The position numbers were made by a program, and so were the translations under genes. A stretch of 52,494 bases of DNA from Streptomyces sp. CoH27. Its GTDB lineage: Bacteria > Actinomycetota > Actinomycetes > Streptomycetales > Streptomycetaceae. The notes under the pieces are model-generated. The model saw only the letters and a program-made list of their open reading frames with translations, made no database searches and was not told the DNA's origin. Below, piece after piece: positions 42,804 through 50,934 of the stretch (positions are counted from its first letter, which is position 1; each line of letters opens with the position of its first letter). The DNA is taken from assembly GCF_020181035.1 (NCBI RefSeq), contig NZ_JAIQYY010000037.1, positions 1 to 52,494 of the forward strand, written 5' to 3'.

Positions 42804-43010
42804 TCAGTGAGGGTGTCGCGGTGGGCAGGGGCGACGCTGGAGGGCGATCCGCGTGAGTTCGTCGATGTCGAACTCGGAGCGGCAGTTCGGCGCCCCGTAG
42901 CGCGTGATCTTCCCCCGGCTCACCCACTTGCGAATGGTCGCTTCGGACACCCCCACGGCCAGTGCGGCCACATTGGTCGGGACGAGCCGGTGACGTGGCG
43001 GCTTGGTCAT
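42804..43010 (-). CDS. Small HTH DNA-binding protein (MerR/excisionase-like)
   Basis: A 68-residue protein: VPTNVAALAVGVSEATIRKWVSRGKITRYGA is a winged helix-turn-helix of the MerR/AlpA/excisionase class (residues about 9-39), followed by a DIDEL motif. Its ATG overlaps the stop of the OvmZ-like gene (ATGA), so the two act as a pair. Located just before the mevalonate operon on the same strand, it is a plausible local regulator. Confidence 0.75.
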   Translation of the reverse strand: MTKPPRHRLVPTNVAALAVGVSEATIRKWVSRGKITRYGAPNCRSEFDIDELTRIALQRRPCPPRHPH

Positions 43011-43636
43011 GCCATGACCCCCTTTCGCTGCTGTTCCATGAGGTGCCTCAGATTCAGCCACTCATGCATTTCCCAGGAGTGTCCGGCGGAGCATTCGATG
43101 CTGCCCCGCGGCATCCTTCCGCTGTTCGTCAGTGATGTGCTGATCGTTCCACTGCAGTTGTCCACGACGCATTTCCGGATCGCAGTTCGGAGATCGTTGG
43201 ACTCCGGGTCTATCGTGCCGCGCAGTTCGGCGGCCAGACTCTCCATCTCGTCCGCGAAATCGACGGCCGGAGGCTGGGACGCCAGCCATTTCAGATGGTG
43301 CGTCAGAAAGCGTGTCAGATGCGGGACGGAGCGGGCCGGAACGGCGACGTCGAGTTCTTCCGAGACGACCTCGGCCCAGGATTCGAGCGTGGCGAGAATG
43401 TTGTATCGGGCGTCGAGCACCGAGACGTTCAGATGGTCCCGCGTCCGGCTGCCCGAGACCTTCGTGGGGTTGCTCCGCCTGGATGTCGGCGATGCGTGGT
43501 GCAGGCACTCCTGGTGGAGGGCAGGCAGCGTGCGCAGGTTGCGCGCCACCTGGCTGATGCACACGTCGCACAGGACGGAATCGCCGGCGGTGCAGCCCTT
43601 GTGCGCGTGATTTCTGGGACACGACCGAACCTGCAT
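43007..43636 (-). CDS. OvmZ-like cluster-associated protein
   Basis: A 209-residue protein with an N-terminal Cys/His cluster (CPRNHAHKGCTAGDSVLCDVC, about residues 5-25) that looks like a zinc ribbon, then LRTLPALHQECLHH and LNVSVLDARYNILATLESWAEVV. This arrangement resembles OvmZ-type proteins I recall from oviedomycin and other Streptomyces clusters, usually paired with a small HTH protein as here. A second Cys pair (DNCSG, IECSAGH) is near the C-terminus. AGGAGA precedes ATG 43636. Confidence 0.6.
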   Translation of the reverse strand: MQVRSCPRNHAHKGCTAGDSVLCDVCISQVARNLRTLPALHQECLHHASPTSRRSNPTKVSGSRTRDHLNVSVLDARYNILATLESWAEVVSEELDVAVPARSVPHLTRFLTHHLKWLASQPPAVDFADEMESLAAELRGTIDPESNDLRTAIRKCVVDNCSGTISTSLTNSGRMPRGSIECSAGHSWEMHEWLNLRHLMEQQRKGVMA

Positions 43637-43841
43637 GGAATCTCCTGCGGCGTTAATGCGTGAGATGACGACGGCCGTTGGTTTCATCCGGCGAAGAGAG
43701 ATGCCATGTATCCCATCCCTCGATGCACACCTATACCTTCAAGTGCTTCCACACGAACGTACAGAAGAGTGCTGGAGGCCCGATACAGTCAGCCTCGTCC
43801 GTGACCCGGGAGTGCCCGGGGCGAGGTTGACGGGAAAAGGA

Positions 43842-43866
43842 AGAGGGCCGGGTTACCCGGCCCTCT
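43842..43866 (-). terminator. Intrinsic terminator after the MFS exporter gene
   Basis: Twelve-base arms (43842-43853 and 43855-43866) pair perfectly around one base. Read on the minus strand the stem is followed by a pyrimidine tract with four T residues (plus-strand GGGAAAAGG, 43832-43840). It lies 24 bp after the exporter stop. The remaining 43637-43841 region shows no gene. Confidence 0.85.
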
Positions 43867-43890
43867 CGCATGGATTGTTCAATTCGTGCG

Positions 43891-45402
43891 TCAGGAGTGC
43901 GCCACTTCCGGTTCGGCGGCCGGCCTGGTGGCGGGTGCGCCGGGCACCGGCAGCGGGCCTTTGCGCAGCAGCAGACCGCTGATGACGGCGCCGCCCGCGA
44001 AGATGGCCGCGCACACCCAGAACACATTGTGGTAGCCGTGGATCACGGCCTGCTGGAACAGCCCCGGACCCGGCTTGCCGTGGGCGTGGCTGTTCAGGTA
44101 GCCGGTGGCGGCGCTGGCCGCGATCGTGTTGAGCAGCGCGGTGCCGATGGCGCCGCCGAGCTGCTGGCCGGCGTTGATGGTCGCCGAAGCGATACCCGCG
44201 TCCTGCGGCTGCACCCCGGAGGTGCCGGTGCTCAGGGCGCCGGAGAAGACCAAGCCCATGCCGACGCCGATCACCATGATCGGTCCGAGGATCGTCGAGG
44301 CGTAGTGGGAGTCCGGCTGGATCCGGGTCAGCCAGGCCATGCCGCCGGCGTTGCACAGCATGCCGAGCGGGATCAGCGGCTTCGGGCCGACCTTCGGCAT
44401 CAGCCGGATGTTGCCCACGTTGCTCATCACGGCGATGACGGCCACCATCGGCAGCAGGGCGACACCCGACTTGAACGCCGAGTAGCCCAGGTCGGTCTGC
44501 ATGTAGTAGATGAGGAAGAGAAGCACGCCGAACATGCCGGCGCCGACGACGGCACTGGTGATGTAGGCGCCGGCGCGGTTGCGGTCGAGCACGACCCGCA
44601 GGGGCAGCAGCGGGTTCTGGGCGCGGCGCTGCCAGAGGGCGAAGAGGATCACCAGCACACCACCGACTGCGAGGAAGCTCCAGGTGGAGGTGGTGTGCCA
44701 GCTGTGCGTTCCCGCGTTGGAGAAGCCGTAGACCAGGCCGAACATGCCGCCGGACACCAGGAGCACGCCGGGGACGTCCATCCGGGCGCCCGTGCGCGGC
44801 TGCCGGGTCAGCAGCGGGGAGCCGACGATCAGCGCGAAGGCGGCGAAGACCAGGTTGACGTACATGCACCAGCGCCAGTTGAGGGCGGAGGTCAGTGCGC
44901 CGCCGATCAGCAGGCCCAGGCCGCCGCCGCTGGCCGCGACCGCGCTGAAGGCGCCGAACGCCTTGCCGCGCTCCTTGGGGTCGGTGAACGTGGTGGCCAG
45001 CAGCGACAGAGTGGTGGGCGCCAGCAGCGCGGCGAAGACACCCTGGCAGGCGCGGGCGGCCACCAGCATGCCGAAGCTGCCCGCGGCACCGCCGACGGCG
45101 GAGGCGGCCGCGAATCCGACCAGGCCGACGATGAACGTCTCCTTGCGCCCGATCAGGTCGGCCAGCCGGCCGCAGAACAGCAGCAGGCTGCCGTAGCACA
45201 GCGCGTACGCCGTCACGACCCACTGCTTGTCGGTGTCCGAGAAGTGCAGCGCCTTCTGCGCCGACGGCAACGCCAGGTTCATCACCGTGTTGTCGAGCGT
45301 CAGCATGAGGTAGGCGACGCAGATGACGGCGAGGACGATCCACCGCCGTGAATCTTTTGCCATGGGCACGGCTGCCGCAGGCACGGCGCTGGGTGTGGAC
45401 AT
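43891..45402 (-). CDS. MFS exporter, DHA2 (14-TM) family
   Basis: A 503-residue membrane protein with LTLDNTVMNLALPSAQ, WVVTAYALCYGSLLLFCGRLADLIGRKETFI (motif A, residues about 58-88) and an extended set of about 14 hydrophobic segments. The family includes actinorhodin- and methylenomycin-type antibiotic exporters, and its place in the cluster suggests export of the pathway product. AGGAGA lies before ATG 45402. It runs parallel to the flavin hydroxylase gene, 107 bp downstream of it. Confidence 0.88.
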   Translation of the reverse strand: MSTPSAVPAAAVPMAKDSRRWIVLAVICVAYLMLTLDNTVMNLALPSAQKALHFSDTDKQWVVTAYALCYGSLLLFCGRLADLIGRKETFIVGLVGFAAASAVGGAAGSFGMLVAARACQGVFAALLAPTTLSLLATTFTDPKERGKAFGAFSAVAASGGGLGLLIGGALTSALNWRWCMYVNLVFAAFALIVGSPLLTRQPRTGARMDVPGVLLVSGGMFGLVYGFSNAGTHSWHTTSTWSFLAVGGVLVILFALWQRRAQNPLLPLRVVLDRNRAGAYITSAVVGAGMFGVLLFLIYYMQTDLGYSAFKSGVALLPMVAVIAVMSNVGNIRLMPKVGPKPLIPLGMLCNAGGMAWLTRIQPDSHYASTILGPIMVIGVGMGLVFSGALSTGTSGVQPQDAGIASATINAGQQLGGAIGTALLNTIAASAATGYLNSHAHGKPGPGLFQQAVIHGYHNVFWVCAAIFAGGAVISGLLLRKGPLPVPGAPATRPAAEPEVAHS

Positions 45403-45509
45403 GAGCTGTCTCCTAGGTACTCGGTCGGGCTCAAGCTGCTTCACCTCTATGACAGGCCGCAGCAGCCGGATGTGACGGGCCCCGCCGCCGTGGCGACGCG
45501 ACCCGTCGG

Positions 45510-47279
45510 CTAGGGCTTGTCCGCGGCCCCCTGCTCCAGGACCTCGGACATGACCTGGGCCAGCACGCCTGCCGGGTTCTCGGCGGCTCCCATGGAGCGC
45601 CACGCCACGTGGTTGTCCGGGCGGACCAGGACGGCGCCGTCGTCGGCGATCTCCCGTACGTCCGCCCAGCCACCGTCGGCGTACTCCGCGCCGGGCCCGA
45701 TCCGGGCCACGGTGATGGGGACCGAGAACTTCGCGGCGACCTCCTCGGCCGCCTCGGCCCACGGGGTGCCCACAGGGCCGGTGATCAGGGCGAAGCCGTT
45801 CGACGACCCGACCAGATCGTGGGTGGACAGGCGTCGGCCGTCCCGCTCGATCCAGGCGTGCGGCAGCCGGTGCCCGGGGCGGGTGGTGGGGTGGTGGACG
45901 TCGCCCATGGGCGAGCGGTGCGGCGGCTCGGTCCCGTCGGGGACGAGTGCCCCCTGCTCGTAGGCGAAGCCGATCTCCAGGTCGTGTGCCTGGCACTCGG
46001 CGCGGTGGGTGCCGAAGATCTCCGCCGCCCTGGCGCGGGTGACCTCGCCGACCGCGGACGTCTCGAAGTACTGGGTGAACGCGGACGGGCGGCGCTGCGG
46101 CGGGACATGCGGGCCGAGCCCGAGCGCGGCCTCCGTCATGGTCCGGTGGTGGAACCAACTGGCCAGGCCCCATTCGACGTTGCGCCGGCCGATCGGCCGC
46201 CGCTCGGCCTCGTAGGTGTCGAGCAGGCTGTCGTCGGCGCGGCCGGCGACCACCGCGGCCAGCTTCCAGGCGAGGTTGTGCACGTCCTGGATGCCGCCGT
46301 TCAGGCCGAGCCCGGTGGTGGGCGGCTGGCGGTGGGCGGCGTCACCGACGATGAGCACCCGGCCGGCCCGGTAGCGGTCGGCGAGCACGCCCTCGACCAT
46401 CCAGTGCGACACCTTGTGCACCGTGAGGTCGAGGTCGGGCAGGCCCAGCACCTCGCGCATCCGGTCGGCGATCGCCGCGTCGTCGGAGCGGTCCACGTCG
46501 CCCAGGGCGAAGGTGAGTCCCCATTCCTCGCATTGCCTGCCCCAGGTCGGCCCCATCTCCAGCAGGGCGCTGTTCAGATCGGGCCGGTAGGGGTTCATGA
46601 ACCAGGTGATGAGGGTGCCGTCGTGCCACCACGCGGACAGGTCCGCGGTGAAGTACGCGGTGGTGACCTCGGCCATCTTGGTCACGCCCTGCATCTGCAC
46701 GCCGAGCCGGGGGCCGAGCGTACGGCCGCCGTCGGCGGCGATGACGTACTGCGCGGCGATCCGGGTCACCTCGCCGCTGTCGCGGTCGCGGATCTCGGCG
46801 ACGACCCGGTCGCCCTCATCGGCGAAGGAGACCAGTTCGTGGGAGAAGAGCACCCGGCCTGGATTGCGCTCCTCGGCCTGCCTGCGCAGGATCGGCTCCA
46901 GCCTGAGCTGCGGCAGCTTGATCGGCAGCACGGGGCCGTCGGCCGCGTAGACCTCCGTCGTCGCGCCACCGCCGAAGGCGTCCATCTCATGGATCACCCG
47001 CCGGTCCAACGGCCCGTCGCCGGCGAGGGTGGTCTGCCAGCGCACCCGGCCGTACTGCCCGGGGGTCGCCGCGCGTTCGACCACGGTGTCGTACAGGCCG
47101 TGCTGGCGGAAGATCTCCATCGTGCGCTGATTGATGTAGTGCGCCTTCGGGAGAATCGACGTGGCCGCGTGCCGCTCCACGAGCACGTGGCCCACACCGT
47201 GGTCCGACAGGAAGAGGGAGGCGGACAGGCCGCAGCCGCCGCCCCCCACGATCAGGACCGGAACCTCGGTAACCTCCAT
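45510..47279 (-). CDS. FAD-dependent aromatic hydroxylase (TfdB-like, class A)
   Basis: A 589-residue flavoprotein monooxygenase with the FAD loop VLIVGGGGCGLSASLFLSDHG (residues 8-28), a DG motif in YVIADGGRTLG, and GDAAHRQPPTTGLGLNGGIQDVHNLAWKLA (about 320-350). Length and the C-terminal thioredoxin-like domain match phenol hydroxylases of the TfdB/MhpA group. It probably hydroxylates the tetrahydroxynaphthalene-derived or phenazine ring. GGAAGG precedes ATG 47279. It is divergent from the NTF2-like gene. Confidence 0.88.
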   Translation of the reverse strand: MEVTEVPVLIVGGGGCGLSASLFLSDHGVGHVLVERHAATSILPKAHYINQRTMEIFRQHGLYDTVVERAATPGQYGRVRWQTTLAGDGPLDRRVIHEMDAFGGGATTEVYAADGPVLPIKLPQLRLEPILRRQAEERNPGRVLFSHELVSFADEGDRVVAEIRDRDSGEVTRIAAQYVIAADGGRTLGPRLGVQMQGVTKMAEVTTAYFTADLSAWWHDGTLITWFMNPYRPDLNSALLEMGPTWGRQCEEWGLTFALGDVDRSDDAAIADRMREVLGLPDLDLTVHKVSHWMVEGVLADRYRAGRVLIVGDAAHRQPPTTGLGLNGGIQDVHNLAWKLAAVVAGRADDSLLDTYEAERRPIGRRNVEWGLASWFHHRTMTEAALGLGPHVPPQRRPSAFTQYFETSAVGEVTRARAAEIFGTHRAECQAHDLEIGFAYEQGALVPDGTEPPHRSPMGDVHHPTTRPGHRLPHAWIERDGRRLSTHDLVGSSNGFALITGPVGTPWAEAAEEVAAKFSVPITVARIGPGAEYADGGWADVREIADDGAVLVRPDNHVAWRSMGAAENPAGVLAQVMSEVLEQGAADKP

Positions 47280-47677
47280 ATTCGGCCTTCCATAAGGTGA
47301 GGGCCGGCCCACATACAGGGCGTCAGGCGATCACGAAGGACCCTGGATGCCGGCGGGCGGGCCGGGGAAACGGTTCAACCGATGTGTCTGTCGTCCCGGG
47401 ATACGACGGTCGACGCCACCACGACGACGCTCTTCGGCCGATGCTGCGTCCCCCAGCATCGGTCGCGGTGGTTGAGCCGCACTATGGCGCGGGTCGGCGT
47501 CGGCTTGACAGGTCACCGCCGTGCCTTCCGACCTGCGACGCGAGGGGCCGTGTCACATTCCGCACGGCCGCCCTGTCGTAACGGACGAGGCGAACACACC
47601 GTCCGGCCACCGGGCGTCCCGTGGGCGGTGCCGTTCGTCCGTGCTCCGAGTGCAAGGCGATGAGAAGGAAGAAAGCG
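47280..47677. other. Divergent promoter region with a 9-bp hairpin
   Basis: This 398-bp gap between the flavin hydroxylase and the NTF2-like gene contains no convincing gene. A perfect 9-bp stem (47438-47446 with 47454-47462, 7-nt loop) stands in the middle, a TTGACA hexamer lies at 47505-47510 and TGTCACA at 47551-47557. Both divergent promoters should be here, and the stem may be an operator. Confidence 0.5.
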
Positions 47678-48130
47678 ATGAGTGACCTTCAAGCCGTCGT
47701 GGACCGCGTCGAGATCGAGGCGCTGCGCGGCGAGTTCACCGACGCGGTGATGATGCGTGACTACGACCGTGTGGCTTCGCTGTTCACCCCGGACGGCGTG
47801 TGGCGGATGCCCAACATCCCCGTCGAACTCGAAGGCCGGGAGGCGATCCGCGCCTGGGGCAGGCGGGTGCCGGACCTGGTGGACTTCCTCGTGCAGAACA
47901 CCCACCCGGGCCTGATCCAGCTCGGCGGCGACACCGCATCGGGCCGCACCTACATCTCCGAGGTCGGGCGTGGCCTCGACGGCCGCGGGGGCCAGAACTA
48001 CGCCATCTACCACGACCGGTACCAGCGCACCGACGAGGGCTGGAAGTTCACCGAGCGCGTCTACGAGGTCCGGTACGAGGACTCCTCGCCGCTGGCGGGC
48101 TCTCCGCCCCGCCCGGCCCGGGACGCGTGA
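47678..48130 (+). CDS. NTF2/SnoaL-like domain protein
   Basis: A 150-residue protein of the SnoaL_4/NTF2-like group: VEIEALRGEFTDAVMMRDYDRVASLFTPDGVWRMP (residues about 10-44) and YHDRYQRTDEGWKFTERVYEVRYED. Relatives act as cyclases, isomerases or hydroxylation partners on aromatic polyketides. ATG 47678 follows GAAGGAAG; an ATG 18 nt upstream would put this box inside the gene. Divergent to the flavin hydroxylase, it could work with it on ring oxidation or cyclisation. Confidence 0.78.
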   Translation: MSDLQAVVDRVEIEALRGEFTDAVMMRDYDRVASLFTPDGVWRMPNIPVELEGREAIRAWGRRVPDLVDFLVQNTHPGLIQLGGDTASGRTYISEVGRGLDGRGGQNYAIYHDRYQRTDEGWKFTERVYEVRYEDSSPLAGSPPRPARDA

Positions 48131-48161
48131 CCGTCCCCCGGCACGGTGAAGCCGCGCAGGT

Positions 48162-48191
48162 GTGCCCCCCTCGGCGTGCCGAGGGGGGCAC
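48162..48191. terminator. Bidirectional terminator between NTF2-like and SARP genes
   Basis: Two perfect 14-base arms (48162-48175 and 48178-48191) separated by 2 bases, with six-C and six-G runs, lie 32 bp after the NTF2-like stop and 50 bp after the convergent SARP stop. Confidence 0.85.
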
Positions 48192-48241
48192 CGCGCTGTG
48201 GCCCGCGGGCTGCTGTGCGGGTGGGCAGGCAGGGGCGGAGG

Positions 48242-49498
48242 TCAGCCGCCACCGGGAACGCTGCCGGCCAGCGCGACCGAACGAAGCCGCCCCGCGGCCA
48301 AGGACCGTGCCGTGGCGGCCGGCGACGGCCGGACGGGCGCGGGCGGCGCCGATCCGCACCGCCCGGAAGGCCAGGCCGGCTCCGCGACCGCCCTGGGGTG
48401 CGGCCGCCAGTCCAGGCACGGTGCCTGGTTGAGTATCTGCTGCTCCAGCACTTGCAGCGCCGGCCGCGGATCGATCCCCAACTCCTCCGCCAGCCGCCGC
48501 TGGTTGGTGCGCAGCACCGCCAGCGCGTCGACCTGACGACCCGCCCGGTACAGGGCCAGGCTCAGCAGCTCGCACCCGTACTCACGCAGGGGATGAGCCT
48601 GCACGAAGGCCTCCAGTTCGGCCACCGCGACCTCGTGGGCACCGGCCGCGAGCAGGGCCGCGCAGCGACCCTCGACCGCCGACAGCCGCAGCTCGTCCAG
48701 CCGCGCCACGTCCGGCCCCACATACGGAGTGTCGGCCACCTCGGCGTACGCCTGTCCGCGCCACAGCGCCAGCGCCACGTCGAACGCGTGGACCGCGGAC
48801 TGCGCGTCACCCCGCTCCAGCGCCTGCCAGCCGGCGACGGCCCGCTCGCCGAAGCGCTGCACGTCGACCTCGACGACCCGGCTGTTGAGCAGGTAGCCAC
48901 GTCCATAGGTGCGCAGCACCGTCGGCGGGGTCCGGGGCGCGCGACCGGGTTCGAGTACGCGCCGCAGGTTGGCGACGTACGCCTGGAGGGAGGCGATCGC
49001 CGACGGTGGCGGGTTCCCGGTCCAGAGCTCCTCGACGATCACGTCGACGGTCACCGGCTGGCCCACCTTGCTGACCAGCAGCGCCAGCAACGCGCGCTGC
49101 TTGGGCGCTCCCAGGTCGACGAGGCGGCCCCCGACGGCGGCCTCGATCGGGCCCAGCGCGCGGAACTCGACCAGCGGGCGCGGCGGTGCGGGGTTCTGCG
49201 CCGCCCGCTCCGTGGCCCACCGGACGTCCTCCGCTCGCCCGGGCGGCGCGGCCGCGGTGCTTCCACCGCCGTTCGTGATGCCCTGTACGACACCATCCGT
49301 CGCGAAGAGTTCCGCGATCACGTGTCCGGCTGCCGGGATTTCGGGATCGAGTTCGAGTTCTCTGGCCACGTACACGCGCAGTGCCTCGTTGGTACGGCGA
49401 AGCTCCTGGATCTCGCGTTCCAGTTCCGCGATGCGCCACGTATCGGGATGACCGGCTTCCCTGTCCGGCCTACCGGTATCGACCTTTTCGTTTGCCAT
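48242..49498 (-). CDS. SARP-family (AfsR/DnrI/RedD type) transcriptional activator
   Basis: A 418-residue regulator. The OmpR-like winged helix (VEFRALGPIEAAVGGRLVDLGAPKQRALLALLVSKVG, residues about 106-200) is followed by the bacterial activation domain (BTAD; VDVQRFGERAVAGWQAL to LGIDPRPALQVLEQQIL, about 210-360). An N-terminal coiled-coil segment (RIAELEREIQELRRTNEALR, about 22-41) is unusual for SARPs. ATG 49498 has GGAGAG 7 nt upstream; ATG 49513 lacks one. It probably activates this cluster and, through the 14759 repeat, the phenazine operon. Confidence 0.88.
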   Translation of the reverse strand: MANEKVDTGRPDREAGHPDTWRIAELEREIQELRRTNEALRVYVARELELDPEIPAAGHVIAELFATDGVVQGITNGGGSTAAAPPGRAEDVRWATERAAQNPAPPRPLVEFRALGPIEAAVGGRLVDLGAPKQRALLALLVSKVGQPVTVDVIVEELWTGNPPPSAIASLQAYVANLRRVLEPGRAPRTPPTVLRTYGRGYLLNSRVVEVDVQRFGERAVAGWQALERGDAQSAVHAFDVALALWRGQAYAEVADTPYVGPDVARLDELRLSAVEGRCAALLAAGAHEVAVAELEAFVQAHPLREYGCELLSLALYRAGRQVDALAVLRTNQRRLAEELGIDPRPALQVLEQQILNQAPCLDWRPHPRAVAEPAWPSGRCGSAPPAPVRPSPAATARSLAAGRLRSVALAGSVPGGG

Positions 49499-49941
49499 CC
49501 GTGAACTCTCCATTTCCACGGCCTTGTGCGGTCGCCCGGCCGGTACCGGAGGGCGCCTGGCCGACGGCCAGGACGGCCGAAGCAGGCCGTGTCCGGCGAC
49601 CGGACGCCTGGTGCAGCGCGGTGAACGGCCTGAACGGAGCGGGTTTTTCACATGCGCGCGCCGAATACGACAAGTGCCCGTAGGGGGGTGACGGTTCTGG
49701 ACGTCGGTGTTTTCCTCTGCGGCGTGGGAAAGGCAATGGTTCCACCGCTGTTTGCGACCTTATGTGCCGACGGTCTGTGCGCCAAGTCGGCACCAGTCGA
49801 TTCTCCAGTCACGCTCAAGGCGTCTGGCCGACGCTGGGGCGGGGGAGCAGCGGGGGGCGGCGCACGGCATCGCTTCGTTCAATGTCCCCGAACCGCCGAT
49901 CGACTTGTGACGGATCATCGGGAACACGTGTGGAGGTTTGA
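49499..49941. other. Divergent promoter region between SARP and prenyltransferase genes
   Basis: A 443-bp gap with no supported gene. It must contain the promoters of the SARP gene (minus) and of the prenyltransferase (plus, GGAGG at 49932-49936). I looked for heptamer repeats with 11-bp period like those at 14759 and found no convincing set here. Confidence 0.5.
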
Positions 49942-50859
49942 ATGTCCGGAACTGATGATGTCGAGCGCGTCTACGCGGCCATGGAGGAAGCGGCCGGTCT
50001 GCTGGGCGTGACCTGCGCACGTGACAAGGTCTATCCGCTGCTGGACGCGTTCCGAGGCAGGCTCGACCAGGGCGTGGTCGTCTTCTCCATGGCGAGCGGG
50101 CGCCACTCCACGGAGCTGGACTTCAGCATCTCGGCGGAGACGACCCAGGGTGACCCGTACGCCACCGTGCTGGACAAGGGCCTGTTCCCGGCGACGGGCC
50201 ATCCCGTGGACGACCTGCTGGCGGACACCCAGAAGCACCTTCCGGTCTCGCTGTTCGCCATCGACGGTGAGGTCACCGGCGGTTTCAAGAAGACGTACGC
50301 GTTCTTCCCCACCGACAACATGCCCGGGGTCGCCCAGCTGAGCGCCATTCCCTCCATGCCGAAGTCCGTGGCCGAGAACGCCGAGCTGTTCGCCCGCTAT
50401 GGCCTGGACAAGGTCCAGATGACCTCGATGGACTACAAGAAGCGGCAGGTCAACCTCTATTTCAGCAACCTGAACCGGAAGTACCTGGAGCCGGAATCCG
50501 TCCTGGCCCTGGTGCGCGAGCTGGGCCTGCACGTTCCGACCGAGCTGGGGCTGGAGTTCTGCAAGCGCTCGTTCTCGGTCTACCCCACCCTCGGCTGGGA
50601 CACCGGGAAGATCGAGCGGCTGTGCTTCGCCGTGATCTCCACCGACCCCACACTGGTGCCCTCCGAAGACCCGGGCGACATCGAGAAGTTCCACAACTAC
50701 GCGACCAGGGCGCCGTACTCGTACGTGGGGGAGAAGCGCACCCTCGTCTACGGGCTCACTCTGTCGCCCAAGGAGGAGTACTACAAGCTCGGGGCGTACT
50801 ACCACATCACCGACGTCCAGCGGCGCCTGCTGAAGGCCTTCGACTCCCTGGTGGACTGA
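49942..50859 (+). CDS. nphB: NphB-like aromatic prenyltransferase (ABBA/PT-barrel fold)
   Basis: A 305-residue soluble prenyltransferase very close to NphB (Orf2) of Streptomyces sp. CL190, which geranylates dihydroxynaphthalenes with Mg2+. By alignment from memory (two residues shorter before residue 60) every NphB active-site residue is kept: Asp60 (Mg2+), Lys117, Lys167, Asn171, Arg226 and Lys282 for the diphosphate; Tyr119, Tyr173, Tyr214 and Phe211 for the prenyl and aromatic pocket; Gln159, Ser212 and Tyr286 for the acceptor. It should therefore use geranyl diphosphate. GGAGG precedes ATG 49942. The phenazine operon's prenyl synthase is the only evident supplier of GPP here. Confidence 0.95.
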   Translation: MSGTDDVERVYAAMEEAAGLLGVTCARDKVYPLLDAFRGRLDQGVVVFSMASGRHSTELDFSISAETTQGDPYATVLDKGLFPATGHPVDDLLADTQKHLPVSLFAIDGEVTGGFKKTYAFFPTDNMPGVAQLSAIPSMPKSVAENAELFARYGLDKVQMTSMDYKKRQVNLYFSNLNRKYLEPESVLALVRELGLHVPTELGLEFCKRSFSVYPTLGWDTGKIERLCFAVISTDPTLVPSEDPGDIEKFHNYATRAPYSYVGEKRTLVYGLTLSPKEEYYKLGAYYHITDVQRRLLKAFDSLVD

Positions 50860-50878
50860 GCACCACCTCGAACGACCT

Positions 50879-50930
50879 GGGCGGTCCCGTGCGGACCGCC
50901 CTTTCGCGCTGCCGCGGCACGTGCCGCGGC
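50879..50930. terminator. Double hairpin terminator after the prenyltransferase gene
   Basis: A 9-bp stem (50879-50887 with 50893-50901) is followed by TTT (50902-50904), then by a perfect 20-bp palindrome (50911-50930). Together they lie between the prenyltransferase and the convergent sigma factor and should stop both transcripts. Confidence 0.85.
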
Positions 50931-50934
50931 GGAT

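Noticed and set aside
49702..49940. Short plus-strand frames upstream of the prenyltransferase
   Set aside because: No ribosome site or family resemblance; more likely untranslated promoter DNA.
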